DNA from: Flavobacterium aestivum
GTDB taxonomy: Bacteria > Bacteroidota > Bacteroidia > Flavobacteriales > Flavobacteriaceae
DNA length: 64,000 nucleotides
Direction: 5' to 3'
NCBI RefSeq assembly: GCF_026870175.2
Contig: NZ_CP113977.2
Coordinates: forward strand, 1,178,001-1,242,000
Position 1 is the stretch's first letter, and every line of letters starts with the position of its first letter. A program made the position numbers and the translations under genes. Shown here one piece after another: positions 39,241 to 48,634 of the stretch. A model generated the notes under the pieces. The model saw only the letters and a program-made list of their open reading frames with translations. It was not told where the DNA came from and did not search any database.

Positions 39241-40710
39241 TTATATTTTTTTTCTCATTCTAGCTACAGGAATTTCTAACTGTTCTCTATATTTTGCAAT
39301 AGTTCTTCGCGCAATAGGATATCCTTTGTCTTTTAATATTTCAGCTAAAAGGTCATCTGCAAGCGGTTTTTGTTTGTCTTCTTCGTCAATTGTGTTTTTA
39401 AGAATTGTCTTGATTTCAAGAGTTGAGACATCTTCACCCTGATCATTTTTCATGGCTTCCGAGAAGAATTCTTTGATCAATTTAGTGCCATACGGTGTTT
39501 CAACATATTTGCTGTTGGCTACTCTGGAAACGGTTGATATATCCAGACCTACCATGTCTGCAATATCTTTTAAAATCATGGGTTTGATCTTGGTTTCGTC
39601 GCCATCAAGTAAATATTCCTGTTGATAATGCATTATGGCATTCATAGTGACAAATAGAGTGTCTTGACGTTGCTTTATAGCATCAATAAACCATTTGGCT
39701 GAATCCAGTTTTTGTTTGATAAACTGAACAGCATCTTTTTGTGAACTAGATTTGTCTTTAGAATCCTTATAGGTTTGCATCATTTCCTGATAATCTTTAG
39801 AAACGTGTAATGCCGGTGCATTTCTGCCATTTAGGGTTAGTTCTAATTCACCATCTATAATGCGAATGGTAAAGTCGGGAACTACATTCTCTGTGACTTT
39901 ATTGTTTCCGGCAAATGATCCGCCTGGTTTAGGATTAAGCCTTTCTATTTCATGAACGGCATTTCGGAGTTGTTCATTAGAAATATTGAATTTTTGTATG
40001 AGTTTTTCATAATGCTTTCTAGCAAATGCATCAAACTGTTGTTCGATGATGGCTGTGGCAAGATCAACTGATTCTGTCGGTGTTTTATGCTTTAACTGCA
40101 GTAATAAACATTCTTGTAAATCACGTGCACCCACACCTGTTGGTTCTAATTCATGAATGATTTGAAGAATGTTTTCTACTTCTTTTTCATTGGTATATAA
40201 ACCTTGGGTAAATGCCATGTCATCGACAATGTCTGGAATACTTCTGCGAATGTATCCCATATCATCTATACTACCCACTAGAAATTCAGCGATATCACGC
40301 TCTTCGTCACTTAGAATAAAAGTGTTCAATTGATTGATTAAATCCTGATGAAAGCTAACGGGAGCTGCAAAAGGAATTTCTCTTTCGTCATCGTCATCAC
40401 CGTAATTATTGACTTGGGTTTTATAATCCGGTGTGTCGTCATGACTTAAATATTCGTCTATGTTAATGTCTTCAGCGTCTATTCTGTCAGCTTCGGAATC
40501 ATCATAATCGTCATATTGTTCATTGTCAAACTCGTCTTTTTCATGATGATCCTCTTCTTCTTTTCCAGATTCCAAAGCAGGATTCTCATTCATTTCTTCC
40601 AATAAACGTTGTTCAAATGCTTGCGTAGGTAGCTGAATTAACTTCATCAACTGGATTTGTTGAGGAGATAATTTTTGTGATATTTTTAAATTTAAAAACT
40701 GCTTTAGCAT
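39241..40710 (-). CDS. rpoN: RNA polymerase sigma-54 factor
   Basis: This 489-residue protein has the sigma-54 region I (ISQKLSPQQIQLMKLIQLPT), an acidic region II (about 45-120, rich in Asp and Glu), the core-binding domain, a helix-turn-helix (LKDIADMVGLDISTVSRVAN), and the C-terminal RpoN box ARRTIAKYRE at about 467-476. Sigma-54 recognises -24/-12 promoters and needs AAA+ activators. The gene lies downstream of asnS on the same strand, with a dispersed inverted repeat between them. No sigma-54-type promoter was noted in this window by eye. Confidence 0.95.
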   Translation of the reverse strand: MLKQFLNLKISQKLSPQQIQLMKLIQLPTQAFEQRLLEEMNENPALESGKEEEDHHEKDEFDNEQYDDYDDSEADRIDAEDINIDEYLSHDDTPDYKTQVNNYGDDDDEREIPFAAPVSFHQDLINQLNTFILSDEERDIAEFLVGSIDDMGYIRRSIPDIVDDMAFTQGLYTNEKEVENILQIIHELEPTGVGARDLQECLLLQLKHKTPTESVDLATAIIEQQFDAFARKHYEKLIQKFNISNEQLRNAVHEIERLNPKPGGSFAGNNKVTENVVPDFTIRIIDGELELTLNGRNAPALHVSKDYQEMMQTYKDSKDKSSSQKDAVQFIKQKLDSAKWFIDAIKQRQDTLFVTMNAIMHYQQEYLLDGDETKIKPMILKDIADMVGLDISTVSRVANSKYVETPYGTKLIKEFFSEAMKNDQGEDVSTLEIKTILKNTIDEEDKQKPLADDLLAEILKDKGYPIARRTIAKYREQLEIPVARMRKKI

Positions 40711-40724
40711 TTTTTGTTGTTTTA

Positions 40725-40787
40725 GTTTCAGGTTTCAAGTTTCAAGTTTGCTGAACGTCCAACAACCTGAAACTTGAAACCTGAAAC
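40725..40787. repeat. 20-bp perfect inverted repeat between asnS and rpoN (GTTTCAGG type)
   Basis: GTTTCAGGTTTCAAGTTTCA (40725-40744) is the exact reverse complement of TGAAACTTGAAACCTGAAAC (40768-40787), with a 23-base loop. Each arm is itself made of GTTTCA-like words. The element fills most of the 87-bp gap. The sucA-sucB gap holds a related element. Confidence 0.8.
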
Positions 40788-40797
40788 AATTTTTTTC

Positions 40798-42231
40798 TTA
40801 GAATTCTGCATTCATTGGTGTTCTTGGGAAAGGAATTACGTCACGTATGTTAGTCATTCCTGTTACAAAAAGAACTAGTCTTTCAAATCCAAGCCCAAAA
40901 CCAGAGTGAACCGCAGAACCAAATCTTCTAGTGTCTAAATACCACCATAATTCTTCTTCGTCTATTCCTAAGGCTTTCATTTTTTCGACCAATACATCAA
41001 AACGCTCTTCTCTTTGAGAACCTCCTACGATTTCTCCAATTCCTGGGAAAAGGATATCCATCGCACGAACTGTTTTTCCGTCTTCGTTCAAACGCATATA
41101 GAAAGCTTTGATATTTGCTGGGTAATCAAATAAGATTACTGGGCATTTAAAGTGTTTTTCTACCAAATAACGTTCGTGTTCTGATTGTAAATCAGCTCCC
41201 CATTCGTTAATGATATAGTTGAATTTTTTCTTTTTGTTTGGAGTAGAATCTCTTAAGATATCAATTGCTTCGGTGTATGAAACACGTTTGAAGTTGTTAT
41301 CCATAACAAATCCTAATTTTTCTAACAAAGGCATTTCGCTTCTTTCAGCCTGTGGCTTTGATTTTTCTTCTTCAATCAAACGACTTTCCAAGAATTTTAA
41401 ATCTTCGCTACAGTTATCAACGGCATATTTTACTACATATTTAATGAAATCTTCGGCAAGATCCATATTGTCATTCAAGTCATTGAAAGCCACTTCTGGT
41501 TCAATCATCCAAAATTCAGCCAAATGGCGAGAAGTGTTTGAGTTTTCGGCTCTAAAAGTTGGTCCAAAAGTATAAATCTGACCCAAAGCCATTGCAAAAG
41601 TTTCTCCTTCTAATTGTCCGGAAACAGTAAGATTAGTTTCCTTCCCAAAGAAATCCTCTTTGTAATTTACTTTTCCGTCTTCGGTTCTTGGTGTATTGTC
41701 AAATGGTAAAGCGGTAACTTTAAACATTTCACCAGCACCTTCTGCATCAGATCCAGTGATGATTGGTGTATTTACATAAACAAATCCTTTTTGTTGGAAA
41801 TAACTATGAACTGCATATGATAAAACCGAACGTACACGCATAATTGCTCCAAAAGCATTGGTACGTACACGCAAATGCGCATTTTCACGCAAGAATTCCA
41901 AAGAATGTTTCTTTGGTTGCATTGGGAATTTCTCAGCATCTGAATCACCCAAGATTTCCAGTTTATTTACCTGAATCTCATATTTTTGTCCTGCTCCTTT
42001 GCTCTCTACCAAACTTCCGGTTACCGAAATTGCGGCACCAGTTGTAATTCTCTTTAAAGTTTCATCTGGAGTATTCTCAAAATCGACAACACATTGTATA
42101 TTATTAATGGTAGAACCATCATTTAAAGCAATAAACTGATTATTTCTAAAAGTTCTAACCCAACCTTTTGCATTAATTTCCTGTAACGTTGTTGTACTGT
42201 TTAGTAAGTCTTTAACTTTTGTGTGTCTCAT
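40798..42231 (-). CDS. asnS: Asparaginyl-tRNA synthetase
   Basis: This 477-residue class II synthetase charges tRNA-Asn. It has an N-terminal OB-fold anticodon-binding domain (about 15-100: [20 protein letters not shown]), motif 2 ([20 protein letters not shown]) and motif 3 near the end ([16 protein letters not shown]), with the AsnRS-type ending [15 protein letters not shown]. Length is normal. The start is ATG at 42231. Presence of AsnRS means that Asn-tRNA is made directly. Confidence 0.97.
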   Translation of the reverse strand: MRHTKVKDLLNSTTTLQEINAKGWVRTFRNNQFIALNDGSTINNIQCVVDFENTPDETLKRITTGAAISVTGSLVESKGAGQKYEIQVNKLEILGDSDAEKFPMQPKKHSLEFLRENAHLRVRTNAFGAIMRVRSVLSYAVHSYFQQKGFVYVNTPIITGSDAEGAGEMFKVTALPFDNTPRTEDGKVNYKEDFFGKETNLTVSGQLEGETFAMALGQIYTFGPTFRAENSNTSRHLAEFWMIEPEVAFNDLNDNMDLAEDFIKYVVKYAVDNCSEDLKFLESRLIEEEKSKPQAERSEMPLLEKLGFVMDNNFKRVSYTEAIDILRDSTPNKKKKFNYIINEWGADLQSEHERYLVEKHFKCPVILFDYPANIKAFYMRLNEDGKTVRAMDILFPGIGEIVGGSQREERFDVLVEKMKALGIDEEELWWYLDTRRFGSAVHSGFGLGFERLVLFVTGMTNIRDVIPFPRTPMNAEF

Positions 42232-42411
42232 TTTGATATTTGATTTTAGAGTTCTGATTTTAGATTAAAACAAAAATCTGTGTTTTTAATCTAAATGCAA
42301 ATATAAATGATTTGTTTGTAATTGTCATTGTGCATAATGGAGTAATCAGGAGCATTTTCCTGCTATCCGTTATATCTTTTATTTTTTAAAGAAAAAAGTA
42401 AAAGGATACTG

Positions 42412-42480
42412 TTTCAAAAGTAGTTAACTGAATTCCTATTGAAAAATAGAAATGAATTCAGTTAACTACAAGTTTTGAAA
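42412..42480. repeat. Nested hairpin in the asnS/RND exporter gap
   Basis: A 16-bp perfect inverted repeat (GTAGTTAACTGAATTC, 42420-42435, with its complement at 42454-42469) is extended outward by TTTCAAAA/TTTTGAAA after a 3-base bulge and holds an inner hairpin CTATT-GAAA-AATAG. The remainder of the 286-bp gap is AT-rich without other features. It lies just downstream of the RND gene and may end its transcript, although no long T run follows. Confidence 0.7.
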
Positions 42481-42517
42481 TTCTTAACCATTGGTTTATA
42501 ACTTTAGAGAGCAGTGT

Positions 42518-44932
42518 CTAATTTTTTTCAAAATCATCAATCTCTTCGTCAGTGTATTCGAGGATTTCAAGTTTAGGTTCGATAAATTCCTGCTCGTTTG
42601 CAATAGTTTTATTCAGGGTTAAAACCAATGCAGGCAATAACATTAAATTAGATAACATTCCGAATAGCAAAGTCAAAGAAATTAAACCTCCTAGAGCAAT
42701 CGTTCCTCCAAAACTTGAAAGCATAAATACCGAAAATCCGAAGAACAAAACGATAGAAGTATAAAACATGCTAAGCCCCGATTCGCTGAAGGTGGCATAA
42801 ACGGATTTCTTTATTTTCCAATCGTTTTTCCTTAGTTCCTCTCGATATTGAGCCAAGAATCGAACAGTATCATCGACGGAGAGACCAAAGGCAATACCGA
42901 AAACCAAAATTGTAGAAGGTTTTAGCGGAATGTCTAAAAAGCCCATAAGCCCTGCAGTTAATAATAGTGGCAATAGATTTGGAATTAATGAAACCAATAC
43001 CATTTTGAATGAACGAAACATAAACGCAATCAAAAGTGCTGTTAGGAAAAAAGCAAATACTAAAGAAGAAAGTAGATTGTCTAGAAGATATCCGGTTCCT
43101 TTTTGAAACACTAATGCTTTTCCAGTAATAATTACGTTGTATCTATCTGGAGGAAAGAGCATGTCTGCTTTTTTACGAATTTCAGATTCTATTATAGGGA
43201 TTCTGCTGCCACTTTCGTCACGCATAAATGTGGTAATTCGAGCTACTTGTCCTGTAGGATCGACATAGCTTTTCATTAAGTTTTCTTTAGAATCTTTGGT
43301 GGCATTCTTGGCATAAGACAATATAAATGCCTGCTCCTGAGAAGTAGGTAAGTCGTAATAATCAGGGTTTCCGTTGTAATAAGCCTGTTTAGAATATTTC
43401 ACCAGATTGACAATAGAAATTGGTTTTGAAAGTTCTGGGATTTCTTCTATCGTTTTTTGAAGCTCGTCCATTTTTTTCAAAGTAGATAATTTCATTATCC
43501 CTTTTTTGCGTTTGGTGTCAATCATTATTTCCAAAGGCATTACACCATCAAATTCCTTTTCGAAAAATATGATATCCTTGAAAAAATCTTCTTTTTTGGG
43601 CATGTCCTCAATCAGACTTCCGGAAATACGCATTTGGTAAATCCCAACTATACTGATGATTAAAAGACTTACTGCTACTACATAAATAGAGAAACGGTTG
43701 TGTTTTACGTTTCTTAGAATCCAATCCATGAAACGCTTGATGGAGTTCCTGTCCAAATGTTCTAAATGCCTGTCTATAGGTGCCGGTACATAACTGTGCA
43801 AAATAGGAATGGCAATAATACATAGAATGAATAGTAACAAAATATTAATCGAAGTTACGTTTCCGAACTCGATAAGTAGTTTGTTGTTTGAGGTAATGAA
43901 AGTAAAAAATCCAATAGCCGTAGTAACATTAGTCATCAACATGGCTGTTCCTACCTTGGTAGTAACGCGTTGTAAGGCTTTGGCTTTGTTACCGTGAGTT
44001 TTGTATTCCTGATGGTATTTGTTGGTGAGGAAAATACAGTTAGGAATTCCGATAACGATCATTAAGGTTGGTACCATCGCGGTCAATACCGTGATTTCAT
44101 AATTTAATAATCCTAAAATTCCAAAAGACCACATTACACTGATGATTACAATGAATAATGAAATCATTGTGGCTCTAAAACTTCTAAAAAAGTAAAAGAA
44201 CAACAAGGAAGTAAGAAATAAAGCGGCTCCAATAAAAAGTCCAATTTCCTTTAGGATTGTTTGTGCATTGAGTGTTCGTATATAAGGCATTCCTGAAACA
44301 CGAAGTTTGATGTCGGTTTCTTTTTCAAAAACTTTTATCGCAGGAATTAATTGATTGAGTACAAAATATTTTCTTTCCGGAGTGTTTACGATTTTCTTGT
44401 CTATGTAAATTGCCGAACGAATACTTCCAGATCTTTTATTAAAAAGTAATCCTTCGTAAAAAGGAAGTTTGTTAAAAAGCTCGTATTTTATTTTTTGGAG
44501 GTAGGTTTTGTCAATTGTTTTGCTTTGGTCGATAAAAGGAACTAGCTCAAACTTTTCAAGAGTTTCATTTTTTTGTAGTTTTTTCAAGTCATTCAATGAA
44601 ATAACTAAATCAACATCTTTGTTCGATTTGATGGTATTCATCAATTTCGTCCAAGAGGCATAAACTTTTGGGGTAAATATTGCATCGTTTTTTACACCAA
44701 TGACAATCAGGTTACCTTCTTCTCCAAATTTATTCAAAAAGGCATTGTATTCTATATTGACAATGTTATCGGCAGGTAATAAATTGGCTTCGGTATGGGT
44801 AAAATGGATGTTTTTCCATTGCATTGCAAGAAGTGCTGTAACTAACGCAATTAATGATAACATTAATATTTTATTCCTAAGAACAACTCTAGCGATTAAT
44901 TCCCAGAATCCTAGACTAAACCATTTTTTCAT
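42518..44932 (-). CDS. RND-superfamily (MMPL/HAE3-like) membrane exporter
   Basis: The open frame begins at a TTG (44938), but the ATG at 44932 is preferred, giving 804 residues. The protein has the two-fold RND layout: one helix near the N-terminus, a large extracytoplasmic loop, five helices (about 230-385), a second helix and loop, and five more helices to about 780. Motifs include a sterol-sensing-like segment (TVLTAMVPTLMIVIGIPNC) and, in the second half, STILVFGIAFGLSVDDTVRF, containing the paired aspartates expected to carry protons. This single-gene form, without HlyD or TolC partners, fits the HAE3/MMPL group, which moves hydrophobic lipids across the envelope. Substrate unknown. Confidence 0.88.
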   Translation of the reverse strand: MKKWFSLGFWELIARVVLRNKILMLSLIALVTALLAMQWKNIHFTHTEANLLPADNIVNIEYNAFLNKFGEEGNLIVIGVKNDAIFTPKVYASWTKLMNTIKSNKDVDLVISLNDLKKLQKNETLEKFELVPFIDQSKTIDKTYLQKIKYELFNKLPFYEGLLFNKRSGSIRSAIYIDKKIVNTPERKYFVLNQLIPAIKVFEKETDIKLRVSGMPYIRTLNAQTILKEIGLFIGAALFLTSLLFFYFFRSFRATMISLFIVIISVMWSFGILGLLNYEITVLTAMVPTLMIVIGIPNCIFLTNKYHQEYKTHGNKAKALQRVTTKVGTAMLMTNVTTAIGFFTFITSNNKLLIEFGNVTSINILLLFILCIIAIPILHSYVPAPIDRHLEHLDRNSIKRFMDWILRNVKHNRFSIYVVAVSLLIISIVGIYQMRISGSLIEDMPKKEDFFKDIIFFEKEFDGVMPLEIMIDTKRKKGIMKLSTLKKMDELQKTIEEIPELSKPISIVNLVKYSKQAYYNGNPDYYDLPTSQEQAFILSYAKNATKDSKENLMKSYVDPTGQVARITTFMRDESGSRIPIIESEIRKKADMLFPPDRYNVIITGKALVFQKGTGYLLDNLLSSLVFAFFLTALLIAFMFRSFKMVLVSLIPNLLPLLLTAGLMGFLDIPLKPSTILVFGIAFGLSVDDTVRFLAQYREELRKNDWKIKKSVYATFSESGLSMFYTSIVLFFGFSVFMLSSFGGTIALGGLISLTLLFGMLSNLMLLPALVLTLNKTIANEQEFIEPKLEILEYTDEEIDDFEKN

Positions 44933-44951
44933 ATTCAAATTTTTAACGCGG

Positions 44952-44959
44952 CAAATTTA
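44952..44959 (-). promoter_or_regulatory. -7 box for the RND exporter gene
   Basis: Read on the minus strand, 44959-44952 is TAAATTTG, matching TAnnTTTG. It lies only about 20 bases upstream of the ATG at 44932, which supports choosing the ATG over the TTG at 44938. The predicted leader is very short. Confidence 0.45.
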
Positions 44960-45082
44960 AGTAAACCCATACAGTTATTTCGCTTTTTAGGTATTTGATT
45001 TATGTTTTTTTGAGCATATAGTATTGATGGTATTAAAATATGATTACTATTTAAATTAGTTTTATTATTAATAGATTTGTTT

Positions 45083-45094
45083 TTCTCATCTTTG
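45083..45094 (+). promoter_or_regulatory. Shared promoter-like word upstream of the first antiporter gene
   Basis: TTCTCATCTTTG, 36 bp before the ATG, matches the -7 box except for CA in place of TA. The paralogous antiporter gene has TTCTCATATTTG at the same distance (49399-49410). Confidence 0.35.
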
Positions 45095-45129
45095 TTTTTT
45101 TAAAATTAAATGTCGCACTCATATCAAGT

Positions 45130-47400
45130 ATGAAAAATTACAGGAATACAATTTTTTATTTCGTTATCACTGGCGGTTTTTCCGCATTAATCTACTGGAT
45201 TATTCTACAAGGAAAACATTTAGAAATGTCCAAAACAATGAATACTCCTATAGCAACAAATGATTCTTGGGGAGATTTTCTAGTATCGATGTTGCATAAT
45301 ATAAAAGATCCATTAGCTATTTTACTGGCACAGATTATAATGATTATATTGGTGGCTCGTTTTTTTGGATGGGTTTTCAAAAAAATTGGGCAGCCCTCAG
45401 TAATTGGAGAAATTATTGCAGGTATTGCATTGGGTCCCTCATTATTAGGGATGTATTGTCCAGAATTTTTTCATGCTCTTTTCCCCGCAAACTCTTTAGA
45501 AAATTTAAAGTTTTTGAGCCAGATAGGATTGATTCTATTTATGTTCGTAATAGGAATGGAATTGGATATCAAGGTTTTGAAAAACAGAGCCAAAGAGGCT
45601 GTTGTTATTAGTCATGCCAGTATTGTGATACCATTTGCATTAGGGATTGGGTTGGCTTATTTTGTCTACAACCGTTTTGCTCCGGAAGGAGTTAAGTTTC
45701 TTTCTTTTAGCTTATTTATGGGAATCGCCATGAGTATTACAGCGTTTCCGGTATTGGCAAGAATTGTGCAGGAGCGAGGCATGCATAAAACCAAATTGGG
45801 GGCTATTGTGATTACTTGTGCAGCGGCCGATGACATTACGGCTTGGTGTTTGCTTGCTGTGGTAATTGCTATTGTCAAGGCAGGAACTTTTGTAAGTTCA
45901 TTGTATATTATTTCATTAGCACTGTTATATGTTTTACTAATGATTTTTTTGGTAAAACCTTTCTTGAAAAGGATAGGGGATTTATACGGAACCAAGGACA
46001 GTTTGAGTAAACCTGTTGTTGCTATATTTTTTCTCACATTGATTGTCTCATCTTATGCTACTGAGTTAGTGGGGATTCATGCGCTATTCGGTGCTTTTAT
46101 GATGGGAAGTATCATGCCGGATGTTCCCAAGTTTAGAACAGTTTTTATAGAAAAAGTCGAAGATGTTTCGGTTATACTTTTACTTCCATTATTTTTTGTA
46201 TTCACAGGATTACGAACCGAAATAGGATTGCTCAACGATCCTTATTTGTGGAAAGTTACAGGCTTTATTATTCTTGTAGCTGTAGTTGGTAAATTTTTCG
46301 GGAGTGCGCTGGCTGCAAAATTCGTTGGACAAAATTGGAGAAACAGTTTAATCATTGGTGCCTTGATGAATACCAGAGGTTTGATGGAGCTGATTGTTCT
46401 TAATATCGGTTTGGAGCTTAAAGTGCTTACAACTGAGGTTTTTACGATGATGGTGATTATGGCACTGGTTACTACTTTTATGACTGGACCTGCCTTAGAC
46501 TTGATTAATTATATTTTCAAAACAAATGATAGAACGGATCATGAGGATGAAATAAAATACAGTAAATATCGAATCTTAATATCATTTGGAAACAACGAAA
46601 AAGGAAAATCTCTTTTGCGATTGGCTAATAGTTTAGTAAAAAAGCAAAAAGAGAAAGCCAGTATTACTGCTTTGCACTTGTCCCTAAGTGATGAAATGCA
46701 CCCTTTTAATATAGAGGATAAAGAGAAAAGTAGTTTTAATCCGATTGTAAAAGAGTCAATTCTTTTGAAACAAGAGATTACAACCATTTTTAAAGCTACG
46801 ATTGATATTGAAAACGAAATAACTGATATCGCCAATCAAGGAGATTATGATTTATTGTTGGTAGGTCTTGGAAAATCTATTTTTGAAGGAACGATTTTAG
46901 GGAAAGTAATCGGGTTTACCACAAGAATAATCAATCCGGAACGATTGATTGACAAGTTTACTGGTAAAGAAGGATTGTTCGCTAATTCTCCATTTGATGA
47001 AAGAACAAGACAAATTGTTTTGAAAGCTAAAATGCCGTTGGGTATTTTGATTGACAAAGATCTAAAAGTAGTGGATCAAGTGTTTGTTCCTATTTTTTGT
47101 CCAGAAGATTCCTTTTTGATTGATTATGCTCAAAAATTAATTTTCAATAATGATTCTAAGGTTACCTTCTTGGATATTAATGGACTAATTAATTCTAACT
47201 TTGTAATTGGAAGTGCCATCAGTTCATTAAAACAAAAATTTCCAAATAATATTATTCTGGATAATGAATCGATTCTTAAAATAGATTTCCTAGAGAAACA
47301 GGACTTAATGATTGTGAGTCTGGATAGTTGGAAAGATTTGTTGGATTCCCGCTCTGTTTGGTTAAGTGGAGTTCCTTCTGTATTGATTATAAAACATTAA
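45130..47400 (+). CDS. Kef/CPA2-type cation:proton antiporter
   Basis: This 756-residue protein has an N-terminal helix and short periplasmic loop (1-55), then a CPA2 antiporter domain of about 11-12 helices (about 60-455). Motifs include the ...IGQPSVIGEIIAGIALGPSLL segment, the helix pair with [15 protein letters not shown] carrying the cation-binding Asp-Asp, and [19 protein letters not shown]. The C-terminal ~270 residues are soluble and include a universal-stress-like region (YRILISFGNNEKGKSLL). It probably exchanges Na+ or K+ for H+ across the inner membrane. A close paralogue lies at 49446-51719. Confidence 0.9.
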   Translation: MKNYRNTIFYFVITGGFSALIYWIILQGKHLEMSKTMNTPIATNDSWGDFLVSMLHNIKDPLAILLAQIIMIILVARFFGWVFKKIGQPSVIGEIIAGIALGPSLLGMYCPEFFHALFPANSLENLKFLSQIGLILFMFVIGMELDIKVLKNRAKEAVVISHASIVIPFALGIGLAYFVYNRFAPEGVKFLSFSLFMGIAMSITAFPVLARIVQERGMHKTKLGAIVITCAAADDITAWCLLAVVIAIVKAGTFVSSLYIISLALLYVLLMIFLVKPFLKRIGDLYGTKDSLSKPVVAIFFLTLIVSSYATELVGIHALFGAFMMGSIMPDVPKFRTVFIEKVEDVSVILLLPLFFVFTGLRTEIGLLNDPYLWKVTGFIILVAVVGKFFGSALAAKFVGQNWRNSLIIGALMNTRGLMELIVLNIGLELKVLTTEVFTMMVIMALVTTFMTGPALDLINYIFKTNDRTDHEDEIKYSKYRILISFGNNEKGKSLLRLANSLVKKQKEKASITALHLSLSDEMHPFNIEDKEKSSFNPIVKESILLKQEITTIFKATIDIENEITDIANQGDYDLLLVGLGKSIFEGTILGKVIGFTTRIINPERLIDKFTGKEGLFANSPFDERTRQIVLKAKMPLGILIDKDLKVVDQVFVPIFCPEDSFLIDYAQKLIFNNDSKVTFLDINGLINSNFVIGSAISSLKQKFPNNIILDNESILKIDFLEKQDLMIVSLDSWKDLLDSRSVWLSGVPSVLIIKH

Positions 47401-47403
47401 CTA

Positions 47404-47496
47404 TGAAATCGCCACTAAAAACCAAGTTTGTGAAACAAACACCTATAAATAAAAGGTGATAACATATATGACCACTGACAAATAAACTTTACATAT
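47404..47496 (+). promoter_or_regulatory. Leader element before the SMR gene, shared with the thioredoxin-like gene
   Basis: The leader opens with TGAAATCGCCA (47404-47414). ATCGCC (47408-47413) can pair with GGTGAT (47455-47460; one G-U). Between them are TATAAATA (47444-47451) and a hairpin GTTTGT-GAA-ACAAAC. After the stem comes a CATATATGACCA segment and a five-codon open frame (47468-47485). The same ordered elements occur at 56881-56960. No ligand or protein is known. Confidence 0.4.
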
Positions 47497-47826
47497 ATGA
47501 ATTGGATTTTACTTATTATTGCAGGCTTATTTGAGGTAGGTTTTGCTACCTGTTTAGGCAAAGCCAAAGAAACTTCAGGAATGACATCTACTTTATGGAT
47601 GGTTGGTTTTTTTATAGCACTATCTATTAGTATGACTCTATTGTATAAAGCTTCACAAACGCTGCCAATTGGTACAGCATATGCCGTTTGGACAGGAATT
47701 GGAGCTGTAGGAACTGTTTTAGTCGGTATCTTTATCTTCAAAGAACCAGCTGCTTTCTGGAGACTTTTTTTCTTAACTACTTTGATAGCATCTATAATTG
47801 GGTTGAAGTTTGTGTCTGCACATTAA
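47497..47826 (+). CDS. SMR-family transporter, Gdx/SugE-like
   Basis: This 109-residue protein has four transmembrane helices and the conserved glutamate in helix 1 (IAGLFEVGFATCLG, Glu13). The segment LPIGTAYAVWTGIGAVGTVL is nearly the same as in E. coli SugE/Gdx, and residues differ from the EmrE subtype, so a guanidinium (Gdx) or related small-cation export role is favoured over a broad multidrug one. It functions as an antiparallel dimer coupled to protons. It lies 96 bp after the first Kef-type gene and 43 bp before the two-component kinase gene. No known guanidine riboswitch could be recognised in its leader. Confidence 0.9.
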   Translation: MNWILLIIAGLFEVGFATCLGKAKETSGMTSTLWMVGFFIALSISMTLLYKASQTLPIGTAYAVWTGIGAVGTVLVGIFIFKEPAAFWRLFFLTTLIASIIGLKFVSAH

Positions 47827-47869
47827 AATGTAAAAAATCATTTTTTAATATTTCTAATTCAAACTTAAG

Positions 47870-48634
47870 ATGGATAATGCACAAGGAAACAACAGTACCG
47901 TATATGTGTTACTGATAATTATTTTGGTGTTCATTGGTGTGATTTGTTACCTTGTTTACCGATTAATTGAATCTGGAAAAGCCAAAAAGAGTGTAGAAGA
48001 GAAGTTTGATTTACTTGAAATGAAAGTAAATAATCTTCAATTGGAAACATTAGAATCTAAACTGAATCCACACCTCTTCAAGAATATACTCAACTCTATT
48101 CAATCGCATGCCTATCAAACGTATTTTGCTTTAGATAAATTAGCCAATGTTTTGGATTACATTTTGTATGAAAGTCAAAAAAAGTTTGTTTCACCAAAAG
48201 AAGAAATCCAGTTTGCCCTCAACCTTATTGAAATTAATAAAGTTAAAGTGAGTCCGCTTTTTGAATTGAAAGTAAAAACGAAGATTAATGAAGAAGAAAA
48301 GCTGTATGAGCAAAAACTTTTGGCTCCTCTGATTTCGATTGATTTAATAGAGAATGCTTTTAAGCATGCCGATTTGCAAAGTTCTGATGCCTTTATTTCT
48401 ATACTATTTGAGTTTAAGGACAATTGTTTTAGTTTGACAGTTTCTAATAAAATTTCAGAGAAAAAAGCATTAAAGAAGGAACGAAGCGGTATTGGTGCCA
48501 CTACATTAGAACAACGATTGAAAATTATATACAAGAATCAGTACAAATTGGATAAATTTGTTGAAAATGACATTTATATTGCACATTTAAAAATCAATCT
48601 ACTTGAATACAAAAATCAAATGTTTACTGCTTGA
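47870..48634 (+). CDS. LytS/YehU-type sensor histidine kinase
   Basis: This 254-residue protein has one transmembrane helix (about 11-31) and almost no extracytoplasmic part, so it probably senses through the membrane or with a partner. A coiled-coil-like segment follows, then the His_kinase domain with the phosphorylated histidine in KLNPHLFKNILNSI (His68), and an HATPase domain with LIENAFKHADLQ and SGIGATTLEQRLKIIY. The gene overlaps the response regulator gene by 32 bp. With two antiporters and an SMR transporter nearby, a role in sensing membrane or ion stress is possible but only inferred from position. Confidence 0.9.
   Translation: MDNAQGNNSTVYVLLIIILVFIGVICYLVYRLIESGKAKKSVEEKFDLLEMKVNNLQLETLESKLNPHLFKNILNSIQSHAYQTYFALDKLANVLDYILYESQKKFVSPKEEIQFALNLIEINKVKVSPLFELKVKTKINEEEKLYEQKLLAPLISIDLIENAFKHADLQSSDAFISILFEFKDNCFSLTVSNKISEKKALKKERSGIGATTLEQRLKIIYKNQYKLDKFVENDIYIAHLKINLLEYKNQMFTA

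Noticed and set aside
47404..47496. Guanidine riboswitch (ykkC or mini-ykkC type) before the Gdx-like gene
   Set aside because: Looked for because of the gene. The leader has hairpins but lacks ACGR loops or the other conserved words of the known guanidine classes.
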